In this document: positions 48,401 through 55,179 of the stretch, one piece after another
Layout: every line of letters begins with the position of its first letter
Position numbering within the stretch: the first letter of the stretch is position 1
From: Heloderma charlesbogerti
Lineage: Eukaryota; Chordata; Lepidosauria; Squamata; Helodermatidae
Assembly (NCBI GenBank): GCA_026122225.1
Contig: JANEZZ010001953.1
Coordinates: 62,001 to 126,000 of the forward strand
Direction of reading: 5' to 3'
DNA length: 64,000 nucleotides
Translations under genes and position numbers: made by a program
The notes under the pieces: generated by a model
Databases searched by the model: none
Told to the model about the DNA's origin: nothing
Seen by the model: only the letters and a program-made list of their open reading frames with translations

Positions 48401-50232
48401 TCTTTGAAGGTGTGGACAGGAAAATGTGGAATCAAGGCAAGGTGGGAGGAATCCCTTTGGAAGGTGGATGATGTTCAGAGACAATCCTCCTTTTTAATTG
48501 CGCTTCCTGTTGCAAAGCCAGTTTGTGTCCTGCAACTCATTTTCCTCTTAAAGAGTTTTGCCTTTTGCTTTTAATCTTTAGTCATCATTTGCTTCTTCTT
48601 AAAAAGAAAAGTATGCATGCATTTGGTAGTCCTGCTCCTGGCTATCCCACTTGACGTTACCAGCCACAATTAATTATTTCCTGAACTTGTTTGATTCTGA
48701 ACCGAGTTGTCTTCTAATCCAGCACTGAAATTGCCTGTTTAATTACAGAATTCTACTTTGAAGTTACTTCTTTTTAAAAATAATAATAGTAAATGTATGT
48801 TAGCACAATTCTGATAAAACAGAAGTGCACAAGAACTGTAAAACTAAAAAAAAGAGAGGTTGTATTGGAATCCACTCAGTTATGTTATCAGCCCCCTTTC
48901 AATGGTTTCCCCACCCCTAGCTTGTCTATGTCTAGTAGGAAGCCTCAGTGATTATTTTTAAGCTGCTGATTAATTACTACCCTTCCCTTCTCCTCTTTTT
49001 GGGTAGTTTGAGGTGGTTTGGGACAGAGGGGAGGAGGAGGGGGAGGGGGATGCTGAGGGAGGGCACGAATGATGGAGTTTGTCAGAAAGAGAAAAGGGCG
49101 TGGGAAGACCGAATTGGCTCTTTGCTGGCTGTTCCTCATTGTGGAGTCCCACCAAATTTGTCTGGCTGACTCCACACAAGACAAAAAGGAGAAAGAACTA
49201 CTTTTAAATGCCAGCCCTCTCCTGAGTTTTTATTATTCTTAATTTCCCTCCAAGAGCAGGTGTGGAAGGGTCAGCTGGCCTTTGTAGGTCCCCAGAGAGT
49301 AGGTGCCTGAGATGATTGTTGCCTTCCTCCTTTTAATGGGGCTGCGAATCTCCACCTTGCCAGGGCGGAGAAGGAAGGTGCCTTAAGGGCCGCTGCAAAG
49401 CCATGTGAGGAGTCTACTGGCGCTGCCTTTTTGGTGGGAATAAAACCCATCACCACCAGAGGTGCTGGTGCTCTGAAATACTGCTGAAATAATCCAGCAC
49501 TACACCACAACGTAAGAACTCAATTTCAAAAGGTGATGGGAGGGCAGAAATGGTTACACTTCTGCAGCTTGGGTGAACTGGACTGTCCCCTCCCTCTTCC
49601 ACACAGCTATGTCATGCCCACTAGTGTGGATGGAGCACAGCAAGATGTACATGGAGAATAGTCTTGAAGGCAACTGCAATCCCGCTGGTAGCTTACAGCA
49701 GAAGACCAATGAGTGGCTGGAACCCAGAGTCCTCTGTCTGGAAGCACTCTTAGAAGGATGGCAATATGTTAAAAACAGTGAACATGAAATAAAAGAAGTA
49801 ATATTAAAACACAACCGTCATATAAGCTTAATCCCAGCCAGCACAAACCAAATACATCACTTTCAGAAATTGCTCATAGACATTTGCTAAGTCTATGAGA
49901 TATGCTGTTTGGCATGTCTTCTTGGGAAGGGAATTCCACCAGCAAGCCATGCCACTAAGAACAAGGGGATGCAGCTCTCTGACTTGCCCACATGGCTATA
50001 CAGTTAAGAGGATACCCCCAGAATTATCTAGTCATTACCTCTCTTCCCCCTTCCCCCATACAGGAACCCCTGGATGTCAGAATACATGGACAACTACAAC
50101 ATTTTCTTGAGGAAGCTGAACTGGAAGTCTCGGAACCCTGTGTCATCTTTCTGCTCAGCAATAAGACCCATACCCCATCTCTCCCATGGGATGCCCTCGC
50201 AGACGCCAATAGCAGTGAACACAGCACTTTGA
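23749..50232 (+). CDS. Unrecognised eight-exon gene, predicted 331-aa protein
   Basis: Coding exons are 23749-23784, 26098-26196, 31276-31549, 31656-31756, 32698-32737, 47448-47594, 47802-47931 and 50064-50232. Junction phases run 0,0,1,0,1,1,2 and match across all seven introns, all of which are GT-AG. The start ATG has A at -3 and G at +4. The protein has no signal peptide or membrane segment. Residues 13-45 are Tyr/Met-rich ([13 protein letters not shown]). Residues 46-60 are Lys/Glu-rich and helical. Residues 85-136 are Gln/Glu-rich. Residues 190-220 are helical (Q-N-W-N-T-Y-Q-Q-F). Residues 237-331 are rich in Tyr, Asn and Ser, with T-Y-Q-A-D-Y and N-P-W-M-S-E-Y-M. I do not recognise the family. 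The Tyr/Pro motifs loosely resemble sperm or ciliary microtubule-associated proteins, which is inference only. Introns are loaded with L2, BovB, CR1 and hAT-like insertions. Confidence 0.72.
24640..24735 (+). mobile_element. MIR-like CORE-SINE fragment
   Basis: 'cccatgtataaaatggatat' followed by 'caaccctgcctatcag' matches the MIR 3' region in sense orientation. It lies in intron 1 and abuts the DNA element at 24741. Old and diverged. Confidence 0.5.
24741..25090 (+). mobile_element. Non-autonomous DNA element with CTACATGAGGCTTTTA ends, copy 2
   Basis: Left end 'gcttttctacatgaggcttt', right end 'gccttgtgtagaaaggc' (inverted complement). Interior shared with the 33076 copy: 'ctaggtggtgctgtggtata' and 'gagaggccctgg'. 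About 350 bp, noncoding, in intron 1. Confidence 0.7.
25100..26090. other. Intron 1 sequence with a strong hairpin
   Basis: Mostly unique. A perfect 16-bp inverted repeat (GTAGGCCACAAATATG and complement, 5-nt loop) lies at 25807-25843, with a third partial copy at about 25852-25869. Confidence 0.6.
26098..26196 (+). CDS. Unrecognised gene, coding exon 2
   Basis: The acceptor is CTCCCGTTGTTCAG ending at 26097. Exactly 33 codons (P-P-V-N-Q-G-M-Y-R to M-D-L-S-Q) follow, then the donor TCACAG|GTATGA. Phase 0 in and out. Tyr-rich with no stop in frame. Confidence 0.75.
26615..26731. mobile_element. hAT-like MITE with 8-bp target-site duplication
   Basis: A 117-bp element beginning CAGGGGTATGCAACC and ending GGTGCAGGGTCCCTG. 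Flanks are ATCTAGAT (26607-26614) and ATCTAGAC (26732-26739), an 8-bp duplication with one mismatch. The CAGGG ends and 8-bp duplication are hAT hallmarks. It belongs to the CTGGTGCCCTCCAGAT family. In intron 2. Confidence 0.85.
26745..27655. other. Intron 2 sequence, nothing recognised
   Basis: AT-rich. An AAT-rich low-complexity tract lies at about 27545-27620. No exon candidate joins exons 2 and 3, which already match in phase. Confidence 0.5.
27660..30345 (+). mobile_element. L2-like LINE, degenerate but long
   Basis: From 27724 an endonuclease block reads V-I-L-G-D-F-N-F and later H-T-L-D-L-V-F. Near 29320-29440 the reverse transcriptase shows [10 protein letters not shown] and H-A-D-D in place of Y-A-D-D, followed by the L-N-P-G-K-T-E block. 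The C-terminal region runs to about 30270, then the 3' UTR. Many stops and frameshifts. It lies in sense orientation in intron 2 of the unrecognised gene. A CR1 fragment is embedded at 28014-28165. Confidence 0.8.
28014..28165 (+). mobile_element. CR1 3'-end fragment nested in the L2 LINE
   Basis: 'cacactggaggcattcaaga', 'agcagggggttggactcgat' and the tail 'ttctatgattctatgatt' match the 3' end of the CR1 at 62010-62724. It interrupts the L2 between endonuclease and reverse transcriptase, so it inserted later. Confidence 0.9.
30372..30400. repeat. (GT)n microsatellite
   Basis: About 14 GT units just downstream of the L2 3' end. Confidence 0.97.
30401..30735. repeat. Interspersed repeat sharing CATAGGATTG-type end
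   Basis: Shares 'ggatatttcagattcctgga' in reverse with about 34140-34170, and 'gagacagtgctccaacct' with the element at 53911. Ends 'cataggattgctccc'. Probably a partial DNA element of the same family. Confidence 0.45.
31276..31549 (+). CDS. Unrecognised gene, coding exon 3 (largest)
   Basis: The acceptor is CTTGTTTTTGTAG ending at 31275. The exon is 274 nt, phase 0 in and phase 1 out, with donor GTGCCAG|GTAAAG. It encodes a charged helical start ([13 protein letters not shown]) and then a Gln/Glu/Pro-rich region. Confidence 0.78.
31656..31756 (+). CDS. Unrecognised gene, coding exon 4
   Basis: The acceptor TTATGTGTCACAG ends at 31655. Its first two bases complete the Gly codon split by the previous exon, and 33 codons follow (N-T-K-L-D-E-A-A-E onward). 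The donor GCATCT|GTACGT lacks the usual G at -1, so it is the weakest donor of the gene. A hAT-like element begins 36 bp downstream. Phase 1 in, phase 0 out, as the next exon needs. Confidence 0.6.
31793..32577. mobile_element. hAT-like MITE carrying a palindrome array, copy 1
   Basis: A 785-bp element between perfect 8-bp duplications ATAGTATT (31785-31792 and 32578-32585). Ends are TAGGGATGT and ACATCCCTA. The interior is made of ~40-bp near-perfect palindromes (for example 'gtgataggctacgtaaata' and its complement at 31985-32025, and again near 32198-32235 and 32308-32350). These are separated by inverted 'gcaaatggcgg' blocks and a GC-rich right part. No transposase frame. It lies in the intron between exons 4 and 5, starting 36 bp from the donor. 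Confidence 0.9.
32698..32737 (+). CDS. Unrecognised gene, coding exon 5 (40-nt microexon)
   Basis: The acceptor GTGTCTGTCCTTAG ends at 32697. The exon encodes [13 protein letters not shown] plus one base, with donor CAAAAG|GTATGG. Phase 0 in and phase 1 out is exactly what is needed to link exons 4 and 6, which is the main support for such a small exon. Confidence 0.62.
33076..33392 (+). mobile_element. Non-autonomous DNA element with CTACATGAGGCTTTTA ends, copy 3
   Basis: Left end 'gctatttctacatgaggctt', right end 'gaagcctcgtgtagaaaggc'. The interior carries 'actagatggtgctctggtat' and 'gagaggccctggaggatgac'. About 317 bp, in intron 5. Confidence 0.72.
33773..33812. repeat. Imperfect 18-bp hairpin
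   Basis: GATACTCAGCAGCCTCCG, a 4-nt loop AAAT, then CGGAGGCTGACGAGTATC. Sixteen of 18 positions pair. Confidence 0.85.
33813..34680. other. Intron 5 sequence, partly repeat-derived
   Basis: 33813-34170 shares short blocks with 30401-30735 ('aaaccgaaatatcctctgtc' region) and is probably the same repeat family in reverse. The remainder is unrecognised. Confidence 0.4.
34682..34970 (-). mobile_element. CR1 3'-end fragment
   Basis: Starts with the reversed CR1 tail 'atcatagaatcatagaatag' and runs through 'gtcaggaagtttttcctgat' to 'cctgcactctgggatgatg'. About 290 bp, 5'-truncated, in intron 5. Confidence 0.92.
34975..35720. other. Intron 5 sequence, nothing recognised
   Basis: No repeat or exon recognised. 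Confidence 0.45.
35725..35820. mobile_element. hAT-like MITE fragment (CTGGTGCCCTCCAGAT family)
   Basis: Contains 'gatgggagttgtagtccaat' and 'acatctggagggcaccag'. The left half is shortened. Confidence 0.6.
36274..36530 (+). mobile_element. tRNA-derived SINE nested in the BovB
   Basis: Matches the SINE at 18593-18843: 'gagccagtgtagtgtagtgg', B-box-like 'ggttctagtcc', body 'gggccagtcacagactctca', end 'gggatataaatgcaataata' with an A/T tail. It separates BovB 5' sequence from its endonuclease frame, so it inserted after the BovB. A short ATGTG occurs on both sides. Confidence 0.9.
36580..39260 (+). pseudogene. BovB ORF: AP-type endonuclease and reverse transcriptase, broken
   Basis: The endonuclease starts near 36580 (G-T-W-N-V-R-S-M-N) and has one stop near 36695. 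It is then open 36784-37329 with [18 protein letters not shown] and the final G-S-D-H. After a frame change between 37329 and 37452 (there is an A9 run near 37488), 37452-37916 and 38157-39029 share one frame. The latter has the reverse transcriptase blocks [15 protein letters not shown] and Y-A-D-D-T. A stop at 39027-39029 separates the last stretch, 39033-39260. RTE enzymes prime reverse transcription at their own DNA nick. This copy needs several repairs and is not active. Confidence 0.9.
39692..40040. mobile_element. Probable DNA element related to the CTACATGAGGC family
   Basis: Ends are 'gccttcacactaaagaaaa' and 'agctatgtgtgaaggaaccc', weak inverted complements. The interior has 'gaagaggacctgcaaacttc' and 'gactgagcaatc', as in the right parts of the 24741 and 33076 elements. 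Confidence 0.45.
40045..41745. other. Intron 5 sequence, nothing recognised
   Basis: Long unique stretch. Short reading frames lack splice support. Confidence 0.5.
41750..42215 (+). repeat. Interspersed repeat with internal ~115-bp tandem duplication, copy 1
   Basis: Units at about 41825-41940 and 41941-42060 are diverged direct repeats ('aaggctcctccccc', 'agcaggctgtacagggat', 'agggccgttccgccagcc'). They are followed by a shared 3' part, 'gtaagcctgtgggcaggaac' and 'ggcataaaaatatttctaaa', resembling LINE2-type SINE tails. Copy 2 at 57060-57365 has one unit. Confidence 0.65.
42220..43355. other. Intron 5 sequence, nothing recognised
   Basis: AT-rich. No repeat or exon recognised. Confidence 0.45.
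43882..44382 (-). pseudogene. CR1 reverse transcriptase fragment (second copy)
   Basis: Open for 166 codons with [11 protein letters not shown], then F-A-D-D-T and the L-H-L-G-K-R-N block. It is cut off upstream by the hAT-like insertion at 44452. The fragment is not a complete enzyme. Confidence 0.85.
44452..45048. mobile_element. hAT-like MITE carrying a palindrome array, copy 2 (inside CR1)
   Basis: A 597-bp element, ends TAGGGATGT and CATCCCTA, flanked by CTTTGAGC (44444-44451) and CTTTGAGG (45049-45056). The interior has two ~40-bp palindromes ('gtgataggctacataaata' region near 44675-44712, another near 44769-44815), 'aatggcggcc' blocks and GC-rich shoulders. It shares its design with the element at 31793 and interrupts CR1 reverse transcriptase sequence, so it inserted after the CR1. 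Confidence 0.9.
45485..46500 (-). pseudogene. CR1 ORF1 remnant (second copy)
   Basis: The esterase-like part (45841-45485) shows G-T-N-D near its start and D-G-L-H-L-T near the end. The Gly-Asp-Ser region further 5' is eroded. Coiled-coil Gln/Glu-rich sequence lies at 46407-45961, and the zinc-binding start with C-x2-C pairs is in another frame near 46500-46380. Several frameshifts. Confidence 0.75.
47448..47594 (+). CDS. Unrecognised gene, coding exon 6
   Basis: The acceptor GTCCTTTTCCAG ends at 47447 after a 14.7-kb intron full of repeats. The exon is 147 nt, phase 1 in and out. It encodes [12 protein letters not shown] then a helical [12 protein letters not shown]. Donor is CAGCAG|GTCAGT. 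Confidence 0.76.
47802..47931 (+). CDS. Unrecognised gene, coding exon 7
   Basis: The acceptor GATCTTTTAATAG ends at 47801 after a 207-bp intron. The exon is 130 nt, phase 1 in and phase 2 out, with donor TAATGA|GTGAGA. The peptide contains [10 protein letters not shown] and [10 protein letters not shown]. If the donor is not used, a TGA overlapping it (47933-47935) would end the protein here, so a shorter isoform is possible. Confidence 0.74.
47936..50063. other. Intron 7, nothing recognised
   Basis: Unique sequence between exons 7 and 8. A 105-codon frame at 49573-49890 has no splice or family support. Confidence 0.5.
50064..50232 (+). CDS. Unrecognised gene, terminal coding exon 8
   Basis: The strong acceptor CTTCCCCCATACAG ends at 50063. 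One base completes the Glu codon left by exon 7. Then 55 codons ([11 protein letters not shown] onward, Ser/Pro-rich tail) run to TGA at 50230-50232. I see no AATAAA within the next ~150 bp. Another frame through this exon is also open, but it does not match the incoming phase. Confidence 0.7.
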
Positions 50233-50565
50233 AAATGCACACAGATGCCTGGCAGCCATAACAATTATGGTACGTGTTAAAGTTGTCTCCATAGTATTAT
50301 ACGTTGCAAGATGATCATGCAACATTTTGGGAACATAAGTAATTTAAAATTTCACAATACACAAAGAATTTAGAAAAAGTAACCAGTGATTTCTCCTCAT
50401 TATCAAGTCATGATGGGAAGCTTTTTTTATTAGAAATTTAGAATTTGAAAATATAGGCCAGGCTTTACAGAACCAGGCTCAGAGACAATATGCCACAAGT
50501 TGCAGAAGGAAAAGAGTAACAGGAGAGTCTTGCCTTTAAGACTTGCTTCCTTGAGGGCAACCCAG

Positions 50566-50639
50566 GATTCCTGCACTGAGCAGGGGGTTGGACTCAATGG
50601 TCTTGTAGGCCCCTTCCAACCCTACTATTCTATGATTCT
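50566..50639 (+). mobile_element. CR1 extreme 3'-end fragment
   Basis: 'gcagggggttggactcaatg' to 'ctactattctatgattct', 74 bp. It lies about 330 bp downstream of the stop codon of the unrecognised gene and may be within its 3' UTR. Confidence 0.9.
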
Positions 50640-51085
50640 CAGATGCTGGTTAGATGAACCTTTGCTCTAATCCAGCATAGCTCTTTCATTCTTATGAACT
50701 AGTTATATCTGTGCAAGGGAGATTTGGACTTATCAAAGAGCACTACCTGCCACCACCCCTGCCACGTGCTTTTGATACCGAGGAGGGTTTTTCAAAAGCA
50801 GTTGAGAGATGACGTGGGGGCTGCTGCTGAAAAGTCAAAACCCCACTGGGCACATCCAAGGCTTTAGGTACCCTTAAAGTGACTCTTCAGATCCCAGCCA
50901 TAATTCTTCACGATTTAAGAGAAGCAAGGGCAATCCCCTTCTTTTCTCTGTATTAGGGATAGTAAGGAATGCAGAGTCAAATTCTCTCTTTGTAAACAAT
51001 GGGACATCTGCCGTTGCTGGTTCAATCTCAGACGGGAACTTAAAGGGAAGTAGGGAAGAGGCAACAACAGCCTCTGGCACCTACT
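50640..51085. other. Sequence downstream of the gene, nothing recognised
   Basis: No repeat or exon recognised. May contain the 3' UTR. Confidence 0.4.
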
Positions 51086-51089
51086 CTCT

Positions 51090-51255
51090 GGGTGGCCTTA
51101 GTTAGGCAAATCAGTATTCTTTCAACTTGAGCACCCCCCACCCGCAATTGGGGCAATACCACTGGCTTACCTAACAGGACTGTTGTACAAATTATTGGGC
51201 TAATGTATGTAAGTGCTTTGAATGCTGAAAGTGTTCTATAAATGCTAAGTGTTGC
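51090..51255 (+). mobile_element. MIR-like CORE-SINE
   Basis: 'gggtggccttagttaggcaa', 'acctaacaggactgttgtac', 'atgtatgtaagtgctttgaa' and 'tgttctataaatgctaagtg' follow the MIR consensus order in sense orientation. The best preserved MIR in the window. Confidence 0.7.
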
Positions 51256-51519
51256 CATTGTCATGAATATTTCCCTTTTTAGTTTCCACCTCCTAAAAGC
51301 CAAAAAAAAGGGGGGCATTTATGGAAAAGCTCCTGTTAATACTTAAGGGCACAATCCACCACACATATCCCATTGAAATTAACAGGAGTTGTGCTCTTGT
51401 GCATCTTCTATTCATGTGAGCAAGCTTGCACAGGAGAACTTCCCTGTGGATTGTGTCTAAAAGTTAGAAGCATTTCCTGCCTGGCAATGTTTATTATTTA
51501 TTTACCTGAACTAGGCTAA

Positions 51520-51622
51520 AAAGTACGATGTCTTTTTAATTTAATTTTTGTGAACTGCCCAGAAAGCTTCGGCTATTGGGCAGTATAGAAACAAACGAAA
51601 CAAACAAACAAACAAACAAACA
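51520..51622 (+). mobile_element. L2-like LINE tail with A-rich end
   Basis: 'gtgaactgcccagaaagctt', 'cggctattgggcagtataga', then a (CAAA)n run. Same terminal block as at about 370-434 and 15595-15640. Confidence 0.8.
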
Positions 51623-51704
51623 TCAAGATTGGTCTCAGCAGATCACAGCTCCCAACAACAACAACAAAAGGAAGGCACACGGCACCAGGCATATAAGCAG
51701 TGGA

Positions 51705-51790
51705 GCCGCCTTCCCCAACTTGATGTCCTCCAGATGTGCTGGACTGCAAATCCCAGCATGAGAGAAGGCTACAGTAGGGACTAAAGACTG
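51705..51790. mobile_element. hAT-like MITE fragment (CTGGTGCCCTCCAGAT family)
   Basis: 'ccttccccaacttgatgtcc' and 'ccagatgtgctggactgcaa'. Left half only. Confidence 0.65.
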
Positions 51791-51794
51791 GCAC

Positions 51795-52645
51795 TTCATT
51801 CTGTTGGATTTGATCATAGGTGGGAGAAACAGCAAGCGGATTCTTTGACGTTCAAGAATATGGCTTGCTGGTTCAAACGGATGTCCATCCAGTCCACATA
51901 CGAAAGTGACACGGACCAGGAGTAGACTGATTAATCTGCTCCTAGTTCTATTTAGCTATCATGGCTAATACTCTTCACGAATTTGACCATTTTAAAGACA
52001 ATGGCCATCACATCCTGGGGCCATGGATTTCATAAGTTTATTATACATTGTGTGAAGAACGGCTTTTCTTTCCTATAAAGAACTTGGCATTCATTTCCAT
52101 TGCTGAAGCATCTGAAAGTATTCATTACTGAAATGCATCCTATGTAAACCAATATTTTTCTTTCTCAGCATAGTTCTACAAGCAACATAGGATACCAGCC
52201 ATGGAAATTTTGGCATGGGACTACAGAGTCCTGGAGGCGTTTTATATACCACAGGCAACTGTTTATATTTTGCTTATTCATATGTTAGTATATAGCATAG
52301 CTAGGTTTTGATGATATACTTCTTTACTAAAGCAACACCAGAGCCCTGGTTTGAACTGTGTATGGAAATGGACAGTGCTACTGTGCAGTACATATAATGT
52401 AGAATCAATAATCAACAGATAGAATTCTTCAGGTTGTTGTGCTTTTTAAATAAACAATTGAGGACAAGAACAACAACAAGGATTTGCTGTTGCACTTATT
52501 TCAGATAAGAATCTGATTATCTTTCATGGTTGTTTTGTTTTTTTCAATGAAAGGTTCTTTTGATGCCCCCTCCCCTCCATCCAGCATTCTTCTACGAATT
52601 CTTGCATATTATACTGTCCAAATCAGTCTTAGAAATGGGTGAGAA
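51795..52645. other. Unique sequence, nothing recognised
   Basis: AT-rich. No repeat or exon recognised. Confidence 0.45.
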
Positions 52646-52650
52646 ACATG

Positions 52651-52719
52651 CACACACACACACACACACACATACACACAGACGCACACGCGCGCGCGCG
52701 CACACACACACACACACAC
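52651..52719. repeat. (CA)n microsatellite with central (CG)n
   Basis: CA repeats flank 'gcacacgcgcgcgcgcgcac'. Alternating purine-pyrimidine throughout, so Z-DNA-prone. Confidence 0.97.
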
Positions 52720-52724
52720 CAATC

Positions 52725-53905
52725 TCAATTTAGAGCAAGCTTTCTGCGCTCCTTGGGGATTCCCAGGAAAAGATTGGCCCTTTTCTAAGATTCCTCTGAA
52801 AGTGCAGAAAGATCTGGTTCATACTGAATGCTTCCCCCCCCCAGCCCCCAGCCTCCCTTTGACCCCAGTCTTTCCTGCTGTTCATTTTTCCTCCTTCTCC
52901 AAACTCCCCTTGTGAGAGCGGGGAGGGGCAGACAGAAGGAAACTAGTAGCAGAGAAAACTGGGGCCAGCGATACGCCATCTTTAACTTCCCAGTGTACTC
53001 AGTGATAAAACTGGAGTTTCTGAGTACGCTCAGAAGCAGCTGCTGCCACAAGGAGGATTTCTGGGTGTTATCATTCCTCCAGGCATAAATTAAAAACGAT
53101 GTGTCCAGCATTCATGATGGTGATGAAGGCTTTCAAACATGCTTGGAAGGCACCATTTTATCATGAAGAACACCAAGAATTTAAAGATGAACCCTCTGGT
53201 GTCCCCAGAATTTCTTGGCAACAATTTTCTTTACCCCCAGGTAAATTTTGGAAGGATGGGAAGGAAGGAGATAGCCAGTAGGAAAGGCTGTTGTAAGTTC
53301 TATGCAGAATGTTTTAAAAATCAAATAAAAAGGACACAGTGAATTTCAAATTGGTCCGTATGCAGACAACATTATTTTGTAATTATAAAGCCCAATGGAA
53401 TCACTATCTTAAGGATGATTGAAGGATATAATCATGTATCAGGCTACAAAATCAACACAGTGAAAACAGAATAATTAGGCATTCATATTAAAGATGTAAA
53501 AAAACACACAGCTTTACAACCTAAAATATGCAATTAAACCCACAGAACATTTACATAGCTATTTTGCATTAAGTATGGGGGATTAAATAAGTAGTAACTG
53601 TACCATCTTTTGGGATAAAATAAGTTCTTTAAAAAATAAAAATAAACAGTGGCCCAGTCTCAAACTTCCTTGGCTTGGTATAGTCACTGGTATATAATGC
53701 TTATTTTATCCAAATTTCAGTCTTTATTAAGCTGTTAAAATATGAATCATACAATTTTGCAAAACCAAAATACAAAAGTGGCACTTGCATGTCTGAACAT
53801 AATATTTGACTTTCACACTATGAGATTGAATTTGGTTTTTAAACAGTTCTTTTCTCATGGCAGTAAATTATGGTACCTCTTCAATAAAGATAGTTGTAAC
53901 ATAAA
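52725..53905. other. Unique sequence, nothing recognised
   Basis: A 108-codon frame on the reverse strand (52785-53111) has no supporting splice sites or family match. Confidence 0.45.
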
Positions 53906-53910
53906 ATAGG

Positions 53911-54352
53911 GAGCAATCCTATGCCCCCTAGACATTGTTTGAGGGGCCACAGCATAGTGGGGATTTTCCCTTCCGAGGTCGGAGACAGCACTCCAACCTC
54001 AGAAGGGGGAGCTGGAGATCTGATCCCCTTCCCCCACCCCCTTGCAGCTGGTGCAGAATGAATTGCAGAAAATTGACCTCAGAGAGGGGCACAAGCAGGC
54101 GTTCTAGGGGGCAGGGAGGGGAGGAGACTGGAGAGGCTAGAATATGAGCTTTCCTGAGCCTCCTTCCCTACCTTTCTGAAGCAGTAGTGCTAGACAGGCA
54201 AAAAAGCCCATCTAGCAAGAAACAACAATCAGAGGATGAGGAGGCGAAGATCACCTCCACTGCTCCTCCTGCCCTGCTGACTTCAGCCTGGACGGGCACT
54301 GGATACATTCAGAGGCTTCCGTCTCACAAGGGCACAACCCATAGGATTGTGC
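53911..54352. mobile_element. DNA element with GAGCAATCCTATG ends
   Basis: About 440 bp beginning GGAGCAATCCTATGCCCCC and ending CATAGGATTGTGCCC as inverted repeats. Purine-rich interior. It shares 'gagacagcactccaacct' with 30401-30735. No transposase. Confidence 0.55.
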
Positions 54353-54700
54353 CCATAGTCATTTGCTTTGTTCATATGTGGGGAGGTTCAATAAAAGACA
54401 GGGAGATAGACGAACCGCTTAAGTTCTGCAACAATGCAAGTCTGGGTTGGACTTAAAGTTCATCAATATCCCCCAGGACTTCCTGTCTTTATCATGAAAA
54501 TTCAACATGGCAAATAAATATGTTCTAAAGGATGAATATTGCAAGATGAACGTAAAGAGGTGTATTAGTGTTCAGACCCCATATTACAGTTCATGTTTTC
54601 AACTGAAAAATTCTATGAACCATGCAATTAGAAACAACATTCTAAGAACATATATGTCTGTGTTTGGAAGATGGAAGGCCAAACAAGGTGTATCATGAAA

Positions 54701-54826
54701 GGTGCAATGCTATTTTAGACAGAAAAAAGTCCTACAACTCCCAGTATTCTCCACCCAGCATGGCTGACTGGGGCATGCTGGGAATTGTAGGAGTTTCCTC
54801 TGTCTAAACATGCATAGGATTGTACC
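54701..54826. mobile_element. TTAA-type hairpin MITE, copy 3
   Basis: Left 'ggtgcaatgctattttagac' and 'aaaaagtcctacaactccca', right 'gggaattgtaggagtttcct' and 'tgcataggattgtacc'. Same organisation as 1776-1891. The flanking TTAA is not preserved. Confidence 0.7.
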
Positions 54827-54827
54827 A

Positions 54828-55175
54828 TAAAGGTATCACTTGGAAGCATGTCAGGCTTTGTTGTTTAATTAATAGCAGATGGGAGGGGGAGTAATTTTCA
54901 TGAAGATGGCAGCACAGAGGGAGAGGAGGCTTTTCTTTCATGGGGAGAGAAAAAGGCCAATGACAGCTTTTTTCTGGATCTAATAGCAGCAGGTGGGGGG
55001 GATTTTTGTTGGGATCGTGGCTGGGGAAGGAAGGGTTAGGTCTCCCCTCCTTACATGCTGGGGTCCTGATGAAAATTGGGTGGTGGTGATGGGGTTTACA
55101 CCTGCTATTAATAAAATAAAACGAATCAAGGCCAGGACATGCTTCCAAGTGACATATATCTAGTTTGGCCCTGAT
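54828..55175. mobile_element. MITE-like element ending in ATCTAGTTTGGCCCT
   Basis: The right end 'atatctagtttggccctga' matches the inverted end of the 5747-6118 element. The interior 'gggatcgtggctggggaagg' resembles 'ggatcatggctggggaggta' at about 5970. The left end is degraded. Confidence 0.5.
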
Positions 55176-55179
55176 TTTA

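Noticed and set aside
49573..49890. 105-codon frame in intron 7
   Set aside because: No splice sites consistent with flanking exons and no recognised family.
49992..50261. 89-codon frame overlapping exon 8 in another phase
   Set aside because: It is open, but it does not match the phase-2 end of exon 7, while the chosen frame does.
52785..53111. 108-codon reverse-strand frame
   Set aside because: Purine-rich low-complexity composition and no splice support.
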